From assembly GCF_000725545.1 (NCBI RefSeq), contig NZ_JNZP01000010.1:62001-126000 (forward strand): 64,000 nt of DNA. Reading direction: 5' to 3'. This DNA comes from Streptomyces exfoliatus (GTDB lineage: Bacteria; Actinomycetota; Actinomycetes; Streptomycetales; Streptomycetaceae). Shown piece by piece: positions 50,929 through 59,614 of the stretch (within the stretch, counting starts at the first letter, position 1; each line of letters starts with the position of its first letter). Below the pieces are notes generated by a model. That model did no database searches and was not told the DNA's origin. It saw only the letters and a program-made list of their open reading frames with translations. The translations under genes were made by a program, and so were the position numbers.

Positions 50929-52206
50929 TCAGGCGATGCGGTCCAGGACGATCGGGTTCGCCGTGAACGCCGTGCCCTCCGGCGCGATGTCCCACGCCGC
51001 GTCGAGGGACTTCAGGGCGTAGTCGAACTTCTCCGGGGTGTCCGTGTGGAGCGTCAGGAGCGGCTGGCCCGCCGTCACCGTGTCGCCCGGCTTCGCGTGG
51101 AGCTCGACGCCCGCGCCCGCCTGCACCGGGTCCTCCTTGCGGGCGCGGCCCGCGCCCAGGCGCCAGGCGGCGATGCCGATGTCGTACGCGTCCAGGCGGG
51201 TCAGGACGCCCGTGGACGGGGCCGTGACGACGTGCTGCTCGCGGGCGACCGGGAGGGTCGCGTCCGGGTCGCCGCCCTGCGCCGCGATCATCCGGCGCCA
51301 GTGGTCCATCGCCGAGCCGTCGGCCAGCGCCTTCGCCGGGTCCGCGTCCTTGATGCCGGCCGCGGCGAGCATCTCGCGGGCCAGCGCGATCGTCAGCTCG
51401 ACGACGTCCGCCGGGCCGCCGCCCGCGAGGACCTCGACCGACTCGCGGACTTCGAGGGCGTTGCCCGCGGTGAGGCCGAGCGGGGTGGACATGTCGGTGA
51501 GCAGGGCCACCGTCTTCACGCCGCTGTCGGTACCGAGGCCCACCATCGTCGAGGCCAGCTCACGGGCGTCCTCGATGTTCTTCATGAAGGCGCCGGTGCC
51601 GACCTTGACGTCGAGGACCAGGGAGCCGGTGCCCTCGGCGATCTTCTTGGACATGATCGAGCTGGCGATCAGGGGGATCGCCTCGACCGTGCCGGTCACG
51701 TCGCGGAGCGCGTACAGCTTCTTGTCCGCGGGCGCCAGACCGTCGCCCGCCGCGCAGATGACCGCGCCGGTGGTGTCGAGGACGTGCAGCATCTCCTCGT
51801 TGGAGAGCAGGGCGCGCCAGCCGGGGATGGACTCCAGCTTGTCGAGGGTGCCGCCGGTGTGGCCGAGGCCCCGGCCGGAGAGCTGCGGGACGGCCGCGCC
51901 GCAGGCGGCGACGAGCGGGGCGAGCGGGAGGGTGATCTTGTCGCCGACTCCGCCGGTGGAGTGCTTGTCGGCGGTGGGGCGGGAGAGCGAGTCGAAGTTC
52001 ATGCGCTCGCCGCTGGCGATCATGGCGGCGGTCCAGCGGGCGATCTCCGCGCGGTTCATGCCGTTCAGGAGGATGGCCATGGCCAGGGCGGACATCTGCT
52101 CGTCGGCGACCGCGCCGCGGGTGTAGGCGTCGATGACCCAGTCGATCTGCTCCGGGCTCAGCTCGCCCTTGTCCCGCTTGGTGCGGATGACGGAGATGAC
52201 GTCCAT
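50929..52206 (-). CDS. deoA: Thymidine phosphorylase
   Basis: The ATG at 52206 gives 425 residues starting MDVISVIRTKRDKGELS. It has AMAILLNGMN, the phosphate-binding KHSTGGVGDK, the signature SGRGLGHTGGTLDKLES and a C-terminal lobe (AGAGVELHAKPGDTV). The enzyme splits thymidine and deoxyuridine to base and deoxyribose-1-phosphate. It lies 79 nt downstream of cytidine deaminase on the same strand, with a regulon palindrome in the gap, so it may have its own promoter in addition to read-through. Confidence 0.94.
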   Translation of the reverse strand: MDVISVIRTKRDKGELSPEQIDWVIDAYTRGAVADEQMSALAMAILLNGMNRAEIARWTAAMIASGERMNFDSLSRPTADKHSTGGVGDKITLPLAPLVAACGAAVPQLSGRGLGHTGGTLDKLESIPGWRALLSNEEMLHVLDTTGAVICAAGDGLAPADKKLYALRDVTGTVEAIPLIASSIMSKKIAEGTGSLVLDVKVGTGAFMKNIEDARELASTMVGLGTDSGVKTVALLTDMSTPLGLTAGNALEVRESVEVLAGGGPADVVELTIALAREMLAAAGIKDADPAKALADGSAMDHWRRMIAAQGGDPDATLPVAREQHVVTAPSTGVLTRLDAYDIGIAAWRLGAGRARKEDPVQAGAGVELHAKPGDTVTAGQPLLTLHTDTPEKFDYALKSLDAAWDIAPEGTAFTANPIVLDRIA

Positions 52207-52220
52207 GGTGGTGCCTCTTT

Positions 52221-52232
52221 CTACGCGCATAG
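52221..52232. promoter_or_regulatory. Nucleoside-regulon palindrome upstream of deoA
   Basis: CTACGCGCATAG differs from the perfect palindrome at one base. On the minus strand it reads CTATGCGCGTAG and runs into TAGAAA, a possible -10. The deoA ATG is about 15 nt further on, and AAAGAGG sits 7 nt before the ATG. Confidence 0.72.
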
Positions 52233-52285
52233 AGAGGGAAAGGGGGAGCGACCCCTCCATCGTGCCGGAAGGGTCGCTCCGAGGA

Positions 52286-52690
52286 TTACTTCGACAGGTG
52301 GTCCGGGCCGAATGCCTGCGGCAGCATCTCGGCCAGCGTCAGGAACCCGGCGGGCGTCTCCAGGACGAGCTCGGGGCCCCCGAACTCGTACAGCAGCTGC
52401 CGGCACCGGCCGCACGGGACCAGGGACTCGCCCCGGCCGTCCACGCAGACGAAGTGGGTCAGTCGGCCGCCGCCGGTCGCCTGCAGCGCCGAGACGAGCC
52501 CGCACTCGGCGCACAGCCCCAGGCCGAAGGAGGCGTTCTCCACGTTGCAGCCGGAGACCACCCGGCCGTCGTCGACGCGGGCCGCCGCGCCGACCGGGTA
52601 GCCGGAGTACGGGGCGTACGCCCGGGACATGGCGTCCCTGGCCGTGACCCGCAGGGACTCCCAGTCGGCGTCGGAGAGCGAGGACGTCAC
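52286..52690 (-). CDS. cdd: Cytidine deaminase
   Basis: The 134-residue protein has the zinc site as GLCAECGLVSAL (Cys and catalytic Glu) and VPCGRCRQLLYEF (two Cys), the tetrameric homologue arrangement. YAPYSGYPVGAA and SGCNVENASFG contact the sugar. It converts (deoxy)cytidine to (deoxy)uridine, which DeoA can then cleave. Its start overlaps the permease stop by 4 nt, so it is the fourth gene of the transporter operon. Confidence 0.95.
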   Translation of the reverse strand: MTSSLSDADWESLRVTARDAMSRAYAPYSGYPVGAAARVDDGRVVSGCNVENASFGLGLCAECGLVSALQATGGGRLTHFVCVDGRGESLVPCGRCRQLLYEFGGPELVLETPAGFLTLAEMLPQAFGPDHLSK

Positions 52691-53949
52691 TTGCCCTGGC
52701 CCTTCTGGTACGGCAGTCCGTCCGCCTTCGGCATCCTGAGGCGCTGCGCCGACAGGGCGAGCACGAGCAGGGTGGTGATGTACGGGGCCGCGTCGACGAA
52801 CTGGCTCGGGACCTCGTCGGTCAGCCCGTACCAGAGGAAGAAGCCGGCGGAGAAGACCGCGGCGACCACGGCGGCCACGTACTTCTTCTTGTACAGCTGC
52901 CAGAGCGCGGCGATCACCAGGAGCAGGGCGACGAGCAGCAGCAGCGCGTGGACGTTCTCGGCGCCGCCGCGGAGCTTGAGGCTGTCGGTGAAGCCGAAGA
53001 GGCCCGCGCCGAGCGCCATGCCGCCGGGCATCCAGTTGCCGAAGATCATCGCGGCGAGACCGATGTAGCCGCGGCCGCCGGTCTGGCCCTCCTGGTAGAT
53101 GCCGGTGGCGACGATCGCGAGGAACGCGCCGCCGAGGCCGGCGAGGGCGCCGGAGACGGTGACGGCGATGTACTTGTACTTGTAGACGTTCACGCCGAGG
53201 GACTCGGCCGCGACCGGGTTCTCACCGCAGGAACGCAGCCGCAGGCCGAACGCCGTACGCCACAGCAGCCACCAGGTGGCCGGGATCAGCAGCAGGGCGA
53301 CGATCGTGAGCAGCGACAGGTTGGTGACGAGGCCGCCGAGGATGCCGGCCAGGTCGGAGATCAGGAACCAGTGCTTCTGCTGGAGGTCCTGAAGCCAGTC
53401 GGACAACCCTGGGATCGTGATCTTGGTGATCTGGTCGATGCGCGGGGACTGCTTGGAGGAGCCGCCCTCGGCCTCGGCGAACGTGAAGTTCGACAGGTAC
53501 TGGGTGAAGCCGACCGCGAGGATGTTGATCGCCACACCGGACACGATGTGGTTCACGTTGAACGTGACGGTGATGATCGCGTGCAGCAGACCGCCGAGCG
53601 CGCCGCCGAGGAGGCCGAGGAGGACGCCCACCCAGGGGCCCCACTGGTAGCCGGCCCAGGCGCCGAACCAGGTGCCGAGCACCATCATGCCTTCGAGGCC
53701 GATGTTGACGACGCCCGCGCGCTCGGCCCACAGACCGCCGAGACCGGCGAGGCCGATCGGGACGGCGAGCTGGAGCGCGCCGGAGACCTGCCCCACGGAG
53801 GTGAGGTCGTCGGCGCCGGAGACGACCCGGACGAGCGAGAAGAGCAGGAGACCGGCCGCGACGATCAGCATGATCCACGGCAGGGTGAGCTTGCGGCGTC
53901 CGCCGCCCTTGGGCGCGGCGCTCGGCTTGGTGACAGTGCCGGTGCTCAT
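52687..53949 (-). CDS. Nucleoside ABC transporter permease (second subunit)
   Basis: The 420-residue protein belongs to the BPD_transp_2 type (ribose/BMP-like permease). Hydrophobic helices surround GLAGLGGLWAERAGVVNIGL and EGMMVLGTWFGAWAGYQ, and GENPVAAESLGVNVYKYKYI is the usual cytoplasmic loop near the middle. It pairs with the permease at 53946-55064 to form the membrane channel of a purine/pyrimidine nucleoside importer. It overlaps its neighbours by 4 nt on either side. Confidence 0.92.
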   Translation of the reverse strand: MSTGTVTKPSAAPKGGGRRKLTLPWIMLIVAAGLLLFSLVRVVSGADDLTSVGQVSGALQLAVPIGLAGLGGLWAERAGVVNIGLEGMMVLGTWFGAWAGYQWGPWVGVLLGLLGGALGGLLHAIITVTFNVNHIVSGVAINILAVGFTQYLSNFTFAEAEGGSSKQSPRIDQITKITIPGLSDWLQDLQQKHWFLISDLAGILGGLVTNLSLLTIVALLLIPATWWLLWRTAFGLRLRSCGENPVAAESLGVNVYKYKYIAVTVSGALAGLGGAFLAIVATGIYQEGQTGGRGYIGLAAMIFGNWMPGGMALGAGLFGFTDSLKLRGGAENVHALLLLVALLLVIAALWQLYKKKYVAAVVAAVFSAGFFLWYGLTDEVPSQFVDAAPYITTLLVLALSAQRLRMPKADGLPYQKGQGK

Positions 53950-55064
53950 GCCGAGACCTCCTTGTCGGTCTTGATGGCGCCGCCGGCGGCGAGTTCCTCG
54001 CCGACCTTCTGCTGCTGGCGACGGAGGCCGTAACGGCGGACGAGCTCGTAGGAGACGACGACCGCGATCACGATGATGCCCTGCATGATCTTGGTGATCT
54101 CCTTCGGGTAGCCCTCGGTGTCGAGGGACGAGGAGGCCTTGTCCAGGAACGCGAAGAGCAGCGCGGCGAAGAAGATGCCGACCGGGTGGTTACGGCCGAG
54201 CAGGGCGATGGTGATGGCGGTGAAGCCGACACCGACGGGGAAGTCCAGGCTGTACGTGTGGGACTCACCGAGCAGCGTCGGCATGCCGGCGAGGCCGGCG
54301 AGCGCGCCCGAGATGAGCATCGAGGTGAGGACCATCTTCTTGGCGTCGACGCCGCTGGCCTGGGCCGCGGTCTCGCTGGCGCCGGTGGCGCGCAGGTCGA
54401 AGCCGAACCGGGTGCGGTTGAGGACGAACCAGTAGACGACGCCGAGGGCGAGCGCGACGAACGTGAAGCCGTAGATGACTCCGTTGCCCTCGCCCATGTC
54501 GATGCCCGGGAACCAGCCGGACTCGGCGATCTCACCGGTGGTGAGGTTGTTCGAGCCCTCCGGCTGGAAGCCGAAGTTCTTCGGCAGGATCAGCCAGGCC
54601 ACCAGCGAGGTGGCGATGGCGTTCAGCATGATCGTCGAGACGACCTCGGAGACACCCCGGGTGGTCTTCAGGATGCCCGCGATACCGGCCCAGAAGGCAC
54701 CGGTCAGCATCGCGACGACCACGATGAGCAGGATGTGCAGCGGGCCGGGCAGCTCGATCGAGGCGCCGACGAGGGCCGACACCATCGCGGCGAGCCGGTA
54801 CTGGCCGTCGACACCGATGTTGAACAGGTTCATCCGGAAGCCGATGGCGACGGCCAGGGCTGCCAGGTAGTAGATCCCGGTCTGGTTGACGATCAGGACC
54901 TGGATGTCCGAGAACGCCGCGTTGTCGATCATCAGCGTGATCGGCTCGATCGGGTCGAGACCCGTCGCGAGCAGCACCAGGACGGTGAGCACGAACGAGG
55001 AGACCAGCGCGAGCACCGGTCCCGCGGCGCCCAGGATCAGCTTGTCCTTGTCGAATTTCATCAT
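53946..55064 (-). CDS. Nucleoside ABC transporter permease (first subunit)
   Basis: The 372-residue membrane protein starts MMKFDKDKLILGAAG. LAVAIGFRMNLFNIGVDGQY is the conserved BPD_transp_2 motif, followed by GAFWAGIAGILKTTRGVSEV and RATGASETAAQASGVDAKKM. The last part holds a helix bundle and a Lys/Arg-rich tail. Its ATG overlaps the ATPase stop as ATGA, showing translational coupling. Confidence 0.92.
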   Translation of the reverse strand: MMKFDKDKLILGAAGPVLALVSSFVLTVLVLLATGLDPIEPITLMIDNAAFSDIQVLIVNQTGIYYLAALAVAIGFRMNLFNIGVDGQYRLAAMVSALVGASIELPGPLHILLIVVVAMLTGAFWAGIAGILKTTRGVSEVVSTIMLNAIATSLVAWLILPKNFGFQPEGSNNLTTGEIAESGWFPGIDMGEGNGVIYGFTFVALALGVVYWFVLNRTRFGFDLRATGASETAAQASGVDAKKMVLTSMLISGALAGLAGMPTLLGESHTYSLDFPVGVGFTAITIALLGRNHPVGIFFAALLFAFLDKASSSLDTEGYPKEITKIMQGIIVIAVVVSYELVRRYGLRRQQQKVGEELAAGGAIKTDKEVSA

Positions 55065-56773
55065 CGGGCGTCACCGTCTTCGGGCTGCTCTTCGTTGCCT
55101 TCGAGGTGACCGCTGGCCGCGCCGGTCATGGCGGAGCCCAGCTCCTCGGGCGTGATGGTGGCGGGGTCGGCGTCGGCGACGAGCTTGCCGCGGTACATGA
55201 CCCGGAGGGTGTCGGAGAGGCCGATCAGCTCGTCGAGGTCGGCGGAGATCAGCAGCACCGCGAGGCCCTCGCGGCGCGCGTCACGGATCGCGTCCCAGAT
55301 CTGCGCCTGCGCGCCGACGTCCACACCACGGGTGGGGTGGGCGGCGATCAGGAACTTCGGGCCGTGGCTCATCTCGCGGCCGACGATCAGCTTCTGCTGG
55401 TTGCCGCCGGAGAGCGAGGCCGCGGTCACGTCGATGCCGGGGGTGCGCACGTCGTACTCGCGCACGATCCGCTCGGTGTCCTTGCGGGCGGCCTTGGGGT
55501 CGAGGATGCCGCGCTTGGAGTTGGGCGCCTCGGTGACGTGACCGAGGATGCGGTTCTCCCAGAGCGGGGCTTCCAGGAGCAGGCCGTGGCGGTGGCGGTC
55601 CTCGGGGATGTACCCGATGCCGCCCTCGCGGCGCTTGCGCACCGAGACCTTGGAGATGTCCTGGCCGTCGAGGCTGATGACGCCCGCGTCGGGGGTGGAC
55701 ATGCCCATGAGCGCCTCGATGAGCTCGGTCTGTCCGTTGCCCTCGACGCCCGCGATGCCGAGGATCTCGCCCTTGTGGATCGTGAGGGAGATGTCGTCGA
55801 GGAGCTTGCGGCCGCCCACGACCTCCTCGTGGACGGTGGCGCTCTTCGACGGGTCCGGCGGGGCGGCGGTCGTCAGCGGGGCGGCCGCGACTCCGCTCTC
55901 GACCAGCGTCAGGTTCTCGACCTTGAGCATGGGGACGGTGGTGACCGTCGACTCGCGGGTCTCCGGCGAGGGCAGCTCGCTGCCGACCATCAGCTCGGCG
56001 AGCTGCTTGGTGGTGGCGGTCCTCGGGTCGGCGGTGCCGACGGTGGTGCCCCGGCGGATGACCGTGATGTCGTCGGCGACCTTCAGGACCTCGCCCAGCT
56101 TGTGCGAGATGAAGATGACCGTCAGGCCCTCGGACTTGAGCTCGCGCAGGTTGTCGAAGAGCGCGTCGACCTCCTGCGGGACGAGCACGGCGGTCGGCTC
56201 GTCGAGGATGAGGATCCTGGCGCCGCGGTAGAGGACCTTGAGGATCTCCACGCGCTGGCGGTCGGCGACTCCGAGGTCCTCGACGAGGGCGTCGGGGCGG
56301 ACCCCGAGGCCGTACGCGTCGGAGATCTCCTGGATCTTCCGCCGCGCCTTGGCGCCGATGCCGTAGAGCTTCTCGCCGCCGAGGACGACGTTCTCCAGGA
56401 CGGTGAGGTTGTCGGCGAGCATGAAGTGCTGGTGCACCATGCCGATGCCGCGCGCGATGGCGTCACCGGGGCTGGAGAAGGTGACCTGCTCGCCGTCGAC
56501 GGCGATGGTGCCCTCGTCGGGCTTCTGCATGCCGTAGAGGATCTTCATGAGGGTCGACTTGCCGGCACCGTTCTCGCCGATGAGGGCGTGCACGGTGCCC
56601 TTGCGGACCGTGATGGCGATGTCCTTGTTGGCGACGACGCCGGGGAATCGCTTGGTGATGCCGTGCAGTTCTACGGCAGGGGGGCTGGACGCGTTGATGA
56701 CGCACTCTCCTTGGCCGGAAGGAGTGGGAGCGGGAGGGCAGGGCGGGGCGAAGTTATCGTGCCAGGGAGACAT
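55061..56773 (-). CDS. Nucleoside ABC transporter ATP-binding protein (two NBDs)
   Basis: Annotated from the ATG at 56773 it has 570 residues; homology begins about 30 residues in. NBD1 has Walker A GENGAGKST, the NBD1 signature region VADRQRVEILKVL and Walker B ILILDEPTAV. NBD2 has a degenerate Walker A (GVEGNGQTELI), signature LSGGNQQK and a divergent Walker B (FLIAAHPTRGVD). This asymmetric pattern is usual for ribose/BMP-type importers. The strong ribosome site AAGGAG (56707-56712) lies inside this frame, 8 nt before an ATC codon, so the true start is uncertain. A regulon palindrome immediately precedes the ATG. Confidence 0.9.
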   Translation of the reverse strand: MSPWHDNFAPPCPPAPTPSGQGECVINASSPPAVELHGITKRFPGVVANKDIAITVRKGTVHALIGENGAGKSTLMKILYGMQKPDEGTIAVDGEQVTFSSPGDAIARGIGMVHQHFMLADNLTVLENVVLGGEKLYGIGAKARRKIQEISDAYGLGVRPDALVEDLGVADRQRVEILKVLYRGARILILDEPTAVLVPQEVDALFDNLRELKSEGLTVIFISHKLGEVLKVADDITVIRRGTTVGTADPRTATTKQLAELMVGSELPSPETRESTVTTVPMLKVENLTLVESGVAAAPLTTAAPPDPSKSATVHEEVVGGRKLLDDISLTIHKGEILGIAGVEGNGQTELIEALMGMSTPDAGVISLDGQDISKVSVRKRREGGIGYIPEDRHRHGLLLEAPLWENRILGHVTEAPNSKRGILDPKAARKDTERIVREYDVRTPGIDVTAASLSGGNQQKLIVGREMSHGPKFLIAAHPTRGVDVGAQAQIWDAIRDARREGLAVLLISADLDELIGLSDTLRVMYRGKLVADADPATITPEELGSAMTGAASGHLEGNEEQPEDGDAR

Positions 56774-56785
56774 CTACACGCGTAG
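56774..56785. promoter_or_regulatory. Nucleoside-regulon palindrome upstream of the ABC transporter operon
   Basis: CTACACGCGTAG differs from the perfect palindrome at one base, with AT on the left. On the minus strand it reads CTACGCGTGTAG and runs into TAGATG, in the same phase as the deoC -10. Confidence 0.72.
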
Positions 56786-56818
56786 CGCTGCCGGAAAGTG
56801 AAAACCTGTACGGGAATG

Positions 56819-56857
56819 GGGCCCGGCAACGGTGGGGGTCCCACCGTTGCCGGGCCC
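56819..56857 (-). terminator. Terminator after the nucleoside-binding lipoprotein gene
   Basis: A perfect 18-bp stem (56819-56836 with 56840-56857) has a 3-nt loop. It separates the lipoprotein gene from the transporter operon, which therefore has its own promoter. Confidence 0.9.
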
Positions 56858-56879
56858 TGAGGTCAGTGACCCGCGTTCC

Positions 56880-57932
56880 TTACGGAGCGGTCTTGACCGT
56901 GATCTTGCCGTCGATGATGTCCTTCTTCGCCTTGTCCACCGCGGCGATGAGGTCCGTCATCTTCTTGTACTCCGGGTTGGAGTCGGCCAGGCCGACACCG
57001 TCCGTGGCGAGGCCGTAGCGGACCTCACCGGTCTGCGGCTTGCCGTCCTTGACCGACTTGATCAGGTTGTAGACGGAGTCCGAGACGTCCTTGGTGACCG
57101 AGGTCAGGATCTTGGCCTTGTACGAGGCCAGACCCGCCTGGTTGTACTGGTCGGAGTCCACACCGATGGCCCACTTGCCGGCGGTCGCGGCGGCCTCGAT
57201 CGAGCCGGAACCGGCCAGACCGGCGGCGGCGTAGATCACGTCGGCGCCCTTGTCGAGCTGGCCCTGCGCGGCGGCCTTGCCGAGGTCGGGCTTGGCGAAG
57301 CCGTCGAAGTTCGGCGGCTGGGTCAGGTACTGGACGAGCACCTTCGCCTTGGGGTTGGTGTCCTTGACGCCCTGCGCGAAGCCCGCCTCGAACTTCTTGA
57401 TCAGCGGGACCTCGACACCACCGATGAAGCCGACCGTGCCGGTCTTGGACGCCTTGGCGGCGGCGACGCCGGCCAGGTAGGAGCCCTGCTCCTCGTTGAA
57501 GACGAGGTTGGCGATGTTCTTGCCGGTCTTCGACGTGTCGTCGATGAGGCCGAACGTGGTGTTGGGGTACGACTTGGCGACCTTCTCGATCGCCGGCGCG
57601 TAGGCGAAGCCGACGCCGATGACCGGGTTGTTGCCGGCGCGGGCGAGCGCGGTGAGGCGCTGCACCTTGTCGGCGTCGCCCTCACCCTCGGAGGGCTCGG
57701 CCTCGGAGCCCTTGACTCCGAGCTCGTCCTCGGCCCTCTTGAGACCCGCGTAGGCGGCGTCGTTGAAGGACTGGTCGCCACGGCCGCCGATGTCGTACGC
57801 GATGGCGGCCTTGGCGGCCTTCGAGTCCGTCTCGGAGCCGGAGTCGTTCGAAGACTTGCCACACGCGGTGGCGGAGAGAGCGAGCGCCGCGGAGGCGATG
57901 CCCACGGTCGTGATCCTGGTGATCCGGCGCAA
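56880..57932 (-). CDS. BMP-family nucleoside-binding lipoprotein
   Basis: The start is a TTG at 57932, preceded by GAAGGGA, and gives 350 residues. The lipobox is LALSATACGK near residue 24. The mature protein has the BMP/PnrA fold: AIAYDIGGRGDQSFNDAAYAG (two parts), GVGFAYAPAIEKVAKSYPN, TGFIGG-like VGFIGGVEVPLIKKFEAGF and GKWAIGVDSDQYNQAG. Members bind purine and pyrimidine nucleosides and feed the adjacent ABC transporter. The gene is transcribed separately from the transporter, allowing excess binding protein. Confidence 0.93.
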   Translation of the reverse strand: MRRITRITTVGIASAALALSATACGKSSNDSGSETDSKAAKAAIAYDIGGRGDQSFNDAAYAGLKRAEDELGVKGSEAEPSEGEGDADKVQRLTALARAGNNPVIGVGFAYAPAIEKVAKSYPNTTFGLIDDTSKTGKNIANLVFNEEQGSYLAGVAAAKASKTGTVGFIGGVEVPLIKKFEAGFAQGVKDTNPKAKVLVQYLTQPPNFDGFAKPDLGKAAAQGQLDKGADVIYAAAGLAGSGSIEAAATAGKWAIGVDSDQYNQAGLASYKAKILTSVTKDVSDSVYNLIKSVKDGKPQTGEVRYGLATDGVGLADSNPEYKKMTDLIAAVDKAKKDIIDGKITVKTAP

Positions 57933-57994
57933 GAGGAGGGTCCCTTCAAGACTGACCGAAAGCGCCTCTTCCGGCGCTGGTTTCGCGGCGATCG

Positions 57995-58006
57995 TAACGC
58001 GCGTAG
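57995..58006. promoter_or_regulatory. Nucleoside-regulon palindrome over the lipoprotein promoter
   Basis: TAACGCGCGTAG differs from the perfect palindrome at two bases in the left half and is followed by AT. On the minus strand it overlaps a possible -10 (TACGAT, 57996-57991), which has TTTAAC 16 nt upstream as -35. Confidence 0.7.
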
Positions 58007-58008
58007 AT

Positions 58009-58277
58009 GTCAGTTAAAGACCCGTTCATGAGTCGTTATCGGATCGTCGCGAACCGGCCAGTCGAGGCGACCGGGGGCGTTCGGCCCGGTACGGCCGGTT
58101 ATACCGCCACCGAGGGGTGACGGGCCAGGGGCCCGGAGGCGCCACGCCGGGCGGTGGGCCGAAGGGGGGACGGCGGTCGGCCGGACGGACGAGGAGGTCC
58201 GTCCGGGGGCGGCGCGGCCAGGGACGCGTGGTCGGGGGGCCGCGCGAAAGGGCCCCCTCGTCAGGCGCCGCCCGTGG
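58009..58277. other. Intergenic region between lipoprotein promoter and M20 gene end
   Basis: I find no gene in this stretch. It contains a GC-rich hairpin (GGGGGCC at 58235-58241 with GGCCCCC at 58251-58257) just after the amidohydrolase stop, probably that gene's terminator. Confidence 0.45.
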
Positions 58278-59498
58278 TCAGGGGCGCGTGTCGGCGTCGG
58301 TCAGGACCGCGGCCGTGAAGAGTTCCACCGCGGTCTCGATGCACCGCTCGTCCACGTCGAAGTCTCCGGCGTGCAGATCGCGGACGCGGGTGTCGCCCGG
58401 GGTGCGGACGCCGAGGCGGGCCATGGCGCCGGGCACGTGTTCCAGGTACCAGGAGAAGTCCTCGCCGCCGAGACTCTGCTCGGTGTCCTCGATCGCATGC
58501 GTTCCGCGGCGCGCGGCCATCGCGTCGTGGAGCAGCTCGGTCACGGCAGGGTCGTTGACGACCGGGGGGACGCCCCGGACGTAGTTCACGGTCGACTTGG
58601 CCCGGTGCAGGGTCGCGATCTCGTCGATCGCCGCGTGCACCAGGTCCGGGGCCTCGCGCCAGGTCGGCAGGTCGAGGCAGCGGACGGTGCCGGAGAGCTC
58701 CGCGTGCTGGGGGATGACGTTGGGCGCGTGGCCGGACTCGATGCGGCCCCAGGTGACCGAGAGGCCGGAGCGGGCGTCGACCCGGCGGGCCAGGACGGCG
58801 GGGACGTCGGTGGCGACCCGGGCGGCGGCGGTGACGAGGTCGGTGGTGAGGTGCGGGCGGGCGGTGTGCCCGCCGGGCCCGTCGAGGGTGACTTCGAGAC
58901 GGTCGCAGGCGGAGGTGATGGGGCCGGCGCGGAGCCCGATCTTTCCGGCGTCCACCCTGGGGTCGCAGTGGAGGGCGATGATCCGGCCGACTCCGTCCAG
59001 GACTCCGGCGGCGACGGCGTCGGCGGCGCCGCCGGGGAGGACCTCCTCGGCGGGCTGGAAGAGCAGCCGGACGGCGTGGGGCAGCAGGCCCTGCCGGTGC
59101 AGATCGGCGAGCACGAGCCCGGCGCCGAGGACGGTGGTGGTGTGGACGTCGTGTCCGCACGCGTGCGCGCGGTTGGCCACCGTGGAGCGGTAGGCGACGG
59201 TCTTGACGTCGGGGATGGGCAGCGCGTCGAGGTCGGCGCGGATCGCCAGCATGGGCCGGCGGACGTCCGGCGTACCGATGTCACAGATGAGTCCGGTGCC
59301 GCCCGGCAGGACCTTCGGTACCAGGCCGGCCGCCTCCAGGCGGGCCTTGAGCACGGCGGTCGTACGGAACTCCTGGTTGCCCAGCTCGGGGTGCATGTGC
59401 AAGTCCCTGCGGAAGGCGCTCAGTTCGGCGCGCAGGGGTTCGGACAGCGTTCCGGGCAGGGTGACGGAGCCTGGCTCACGGGACTTCAACTGGTTCAC
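58278..59498 (-). CDS. M20-family metal-dependent amidohydrolase
   Basis: The GTG at 59498 gives 406 residues, with a weak ribosome site. The family motifs are DLHMHPELGNQEF, AIRADLDALPI, HACGHDVHTT (metal His), LLFQPAEEVLPGGA and the lid domain GPGGHTARPH. SLGGEDFSWYLEHVPG carries the later metal ligand. Members hydrolyse N-acyl amino acids or related amides. The actual substrate cannot be read off. It is separate from the glycan operon, 117 nt away. Confidence 0.88.
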   Translation of the reverse strand: MNQLKSREPGSVTLPGTLSEPLRAELSAFRRDLHMHPELGNQEFRTTAVLKARLEAAGLVPKVLPGGTGLICDIGTPDVRRPMLAIRADLDALPIPDVKTVAYRSTVANRAHACGHDVHTTTVLGAGLVLADLHRQGLLPHAVRLLFQPAEEVLPGGAADAVAAGVLDGVGRIIALHCDPRVDAGKIGLRAGPITSACDRLEVTLDGPGGHTARPHLTTDLVTAAARVATDVPAVLARRVDARSGLSVTWGRIESGHAPNVIPQHAELSGTVRCLDLPTWREAPDLVHAAIDEIATLHRAKSTVNYVRGVPPVVNDPAVTELLHDAMAARRGTHAIEDTEQSLGGEDFSWYLEHVPGAMARLGVRTPGDTRVRDLHAGDFDVDERCIETAVELFTAAVLTDADTRP

Positions 59499-59614
59499 CT
59501 TTTGAAGGGTAGGCCTTCAGACAGGTCAACTGCCCGTTGATCACGAAAACTTCAGCCCGTTAGGGGAAAGAATCTCGGTTTGCCAGGCATGAAGGGCCTT
59601 CCGTGTGGGTACGC

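Noticed and set aside
50917..50930. GACGC-atac-GCGTC near the end of deoA
   Set aside because: It lies at a 3' end beside the terminator, lacks the GTAG ends of the regulon palindrome and is not a promoter position.
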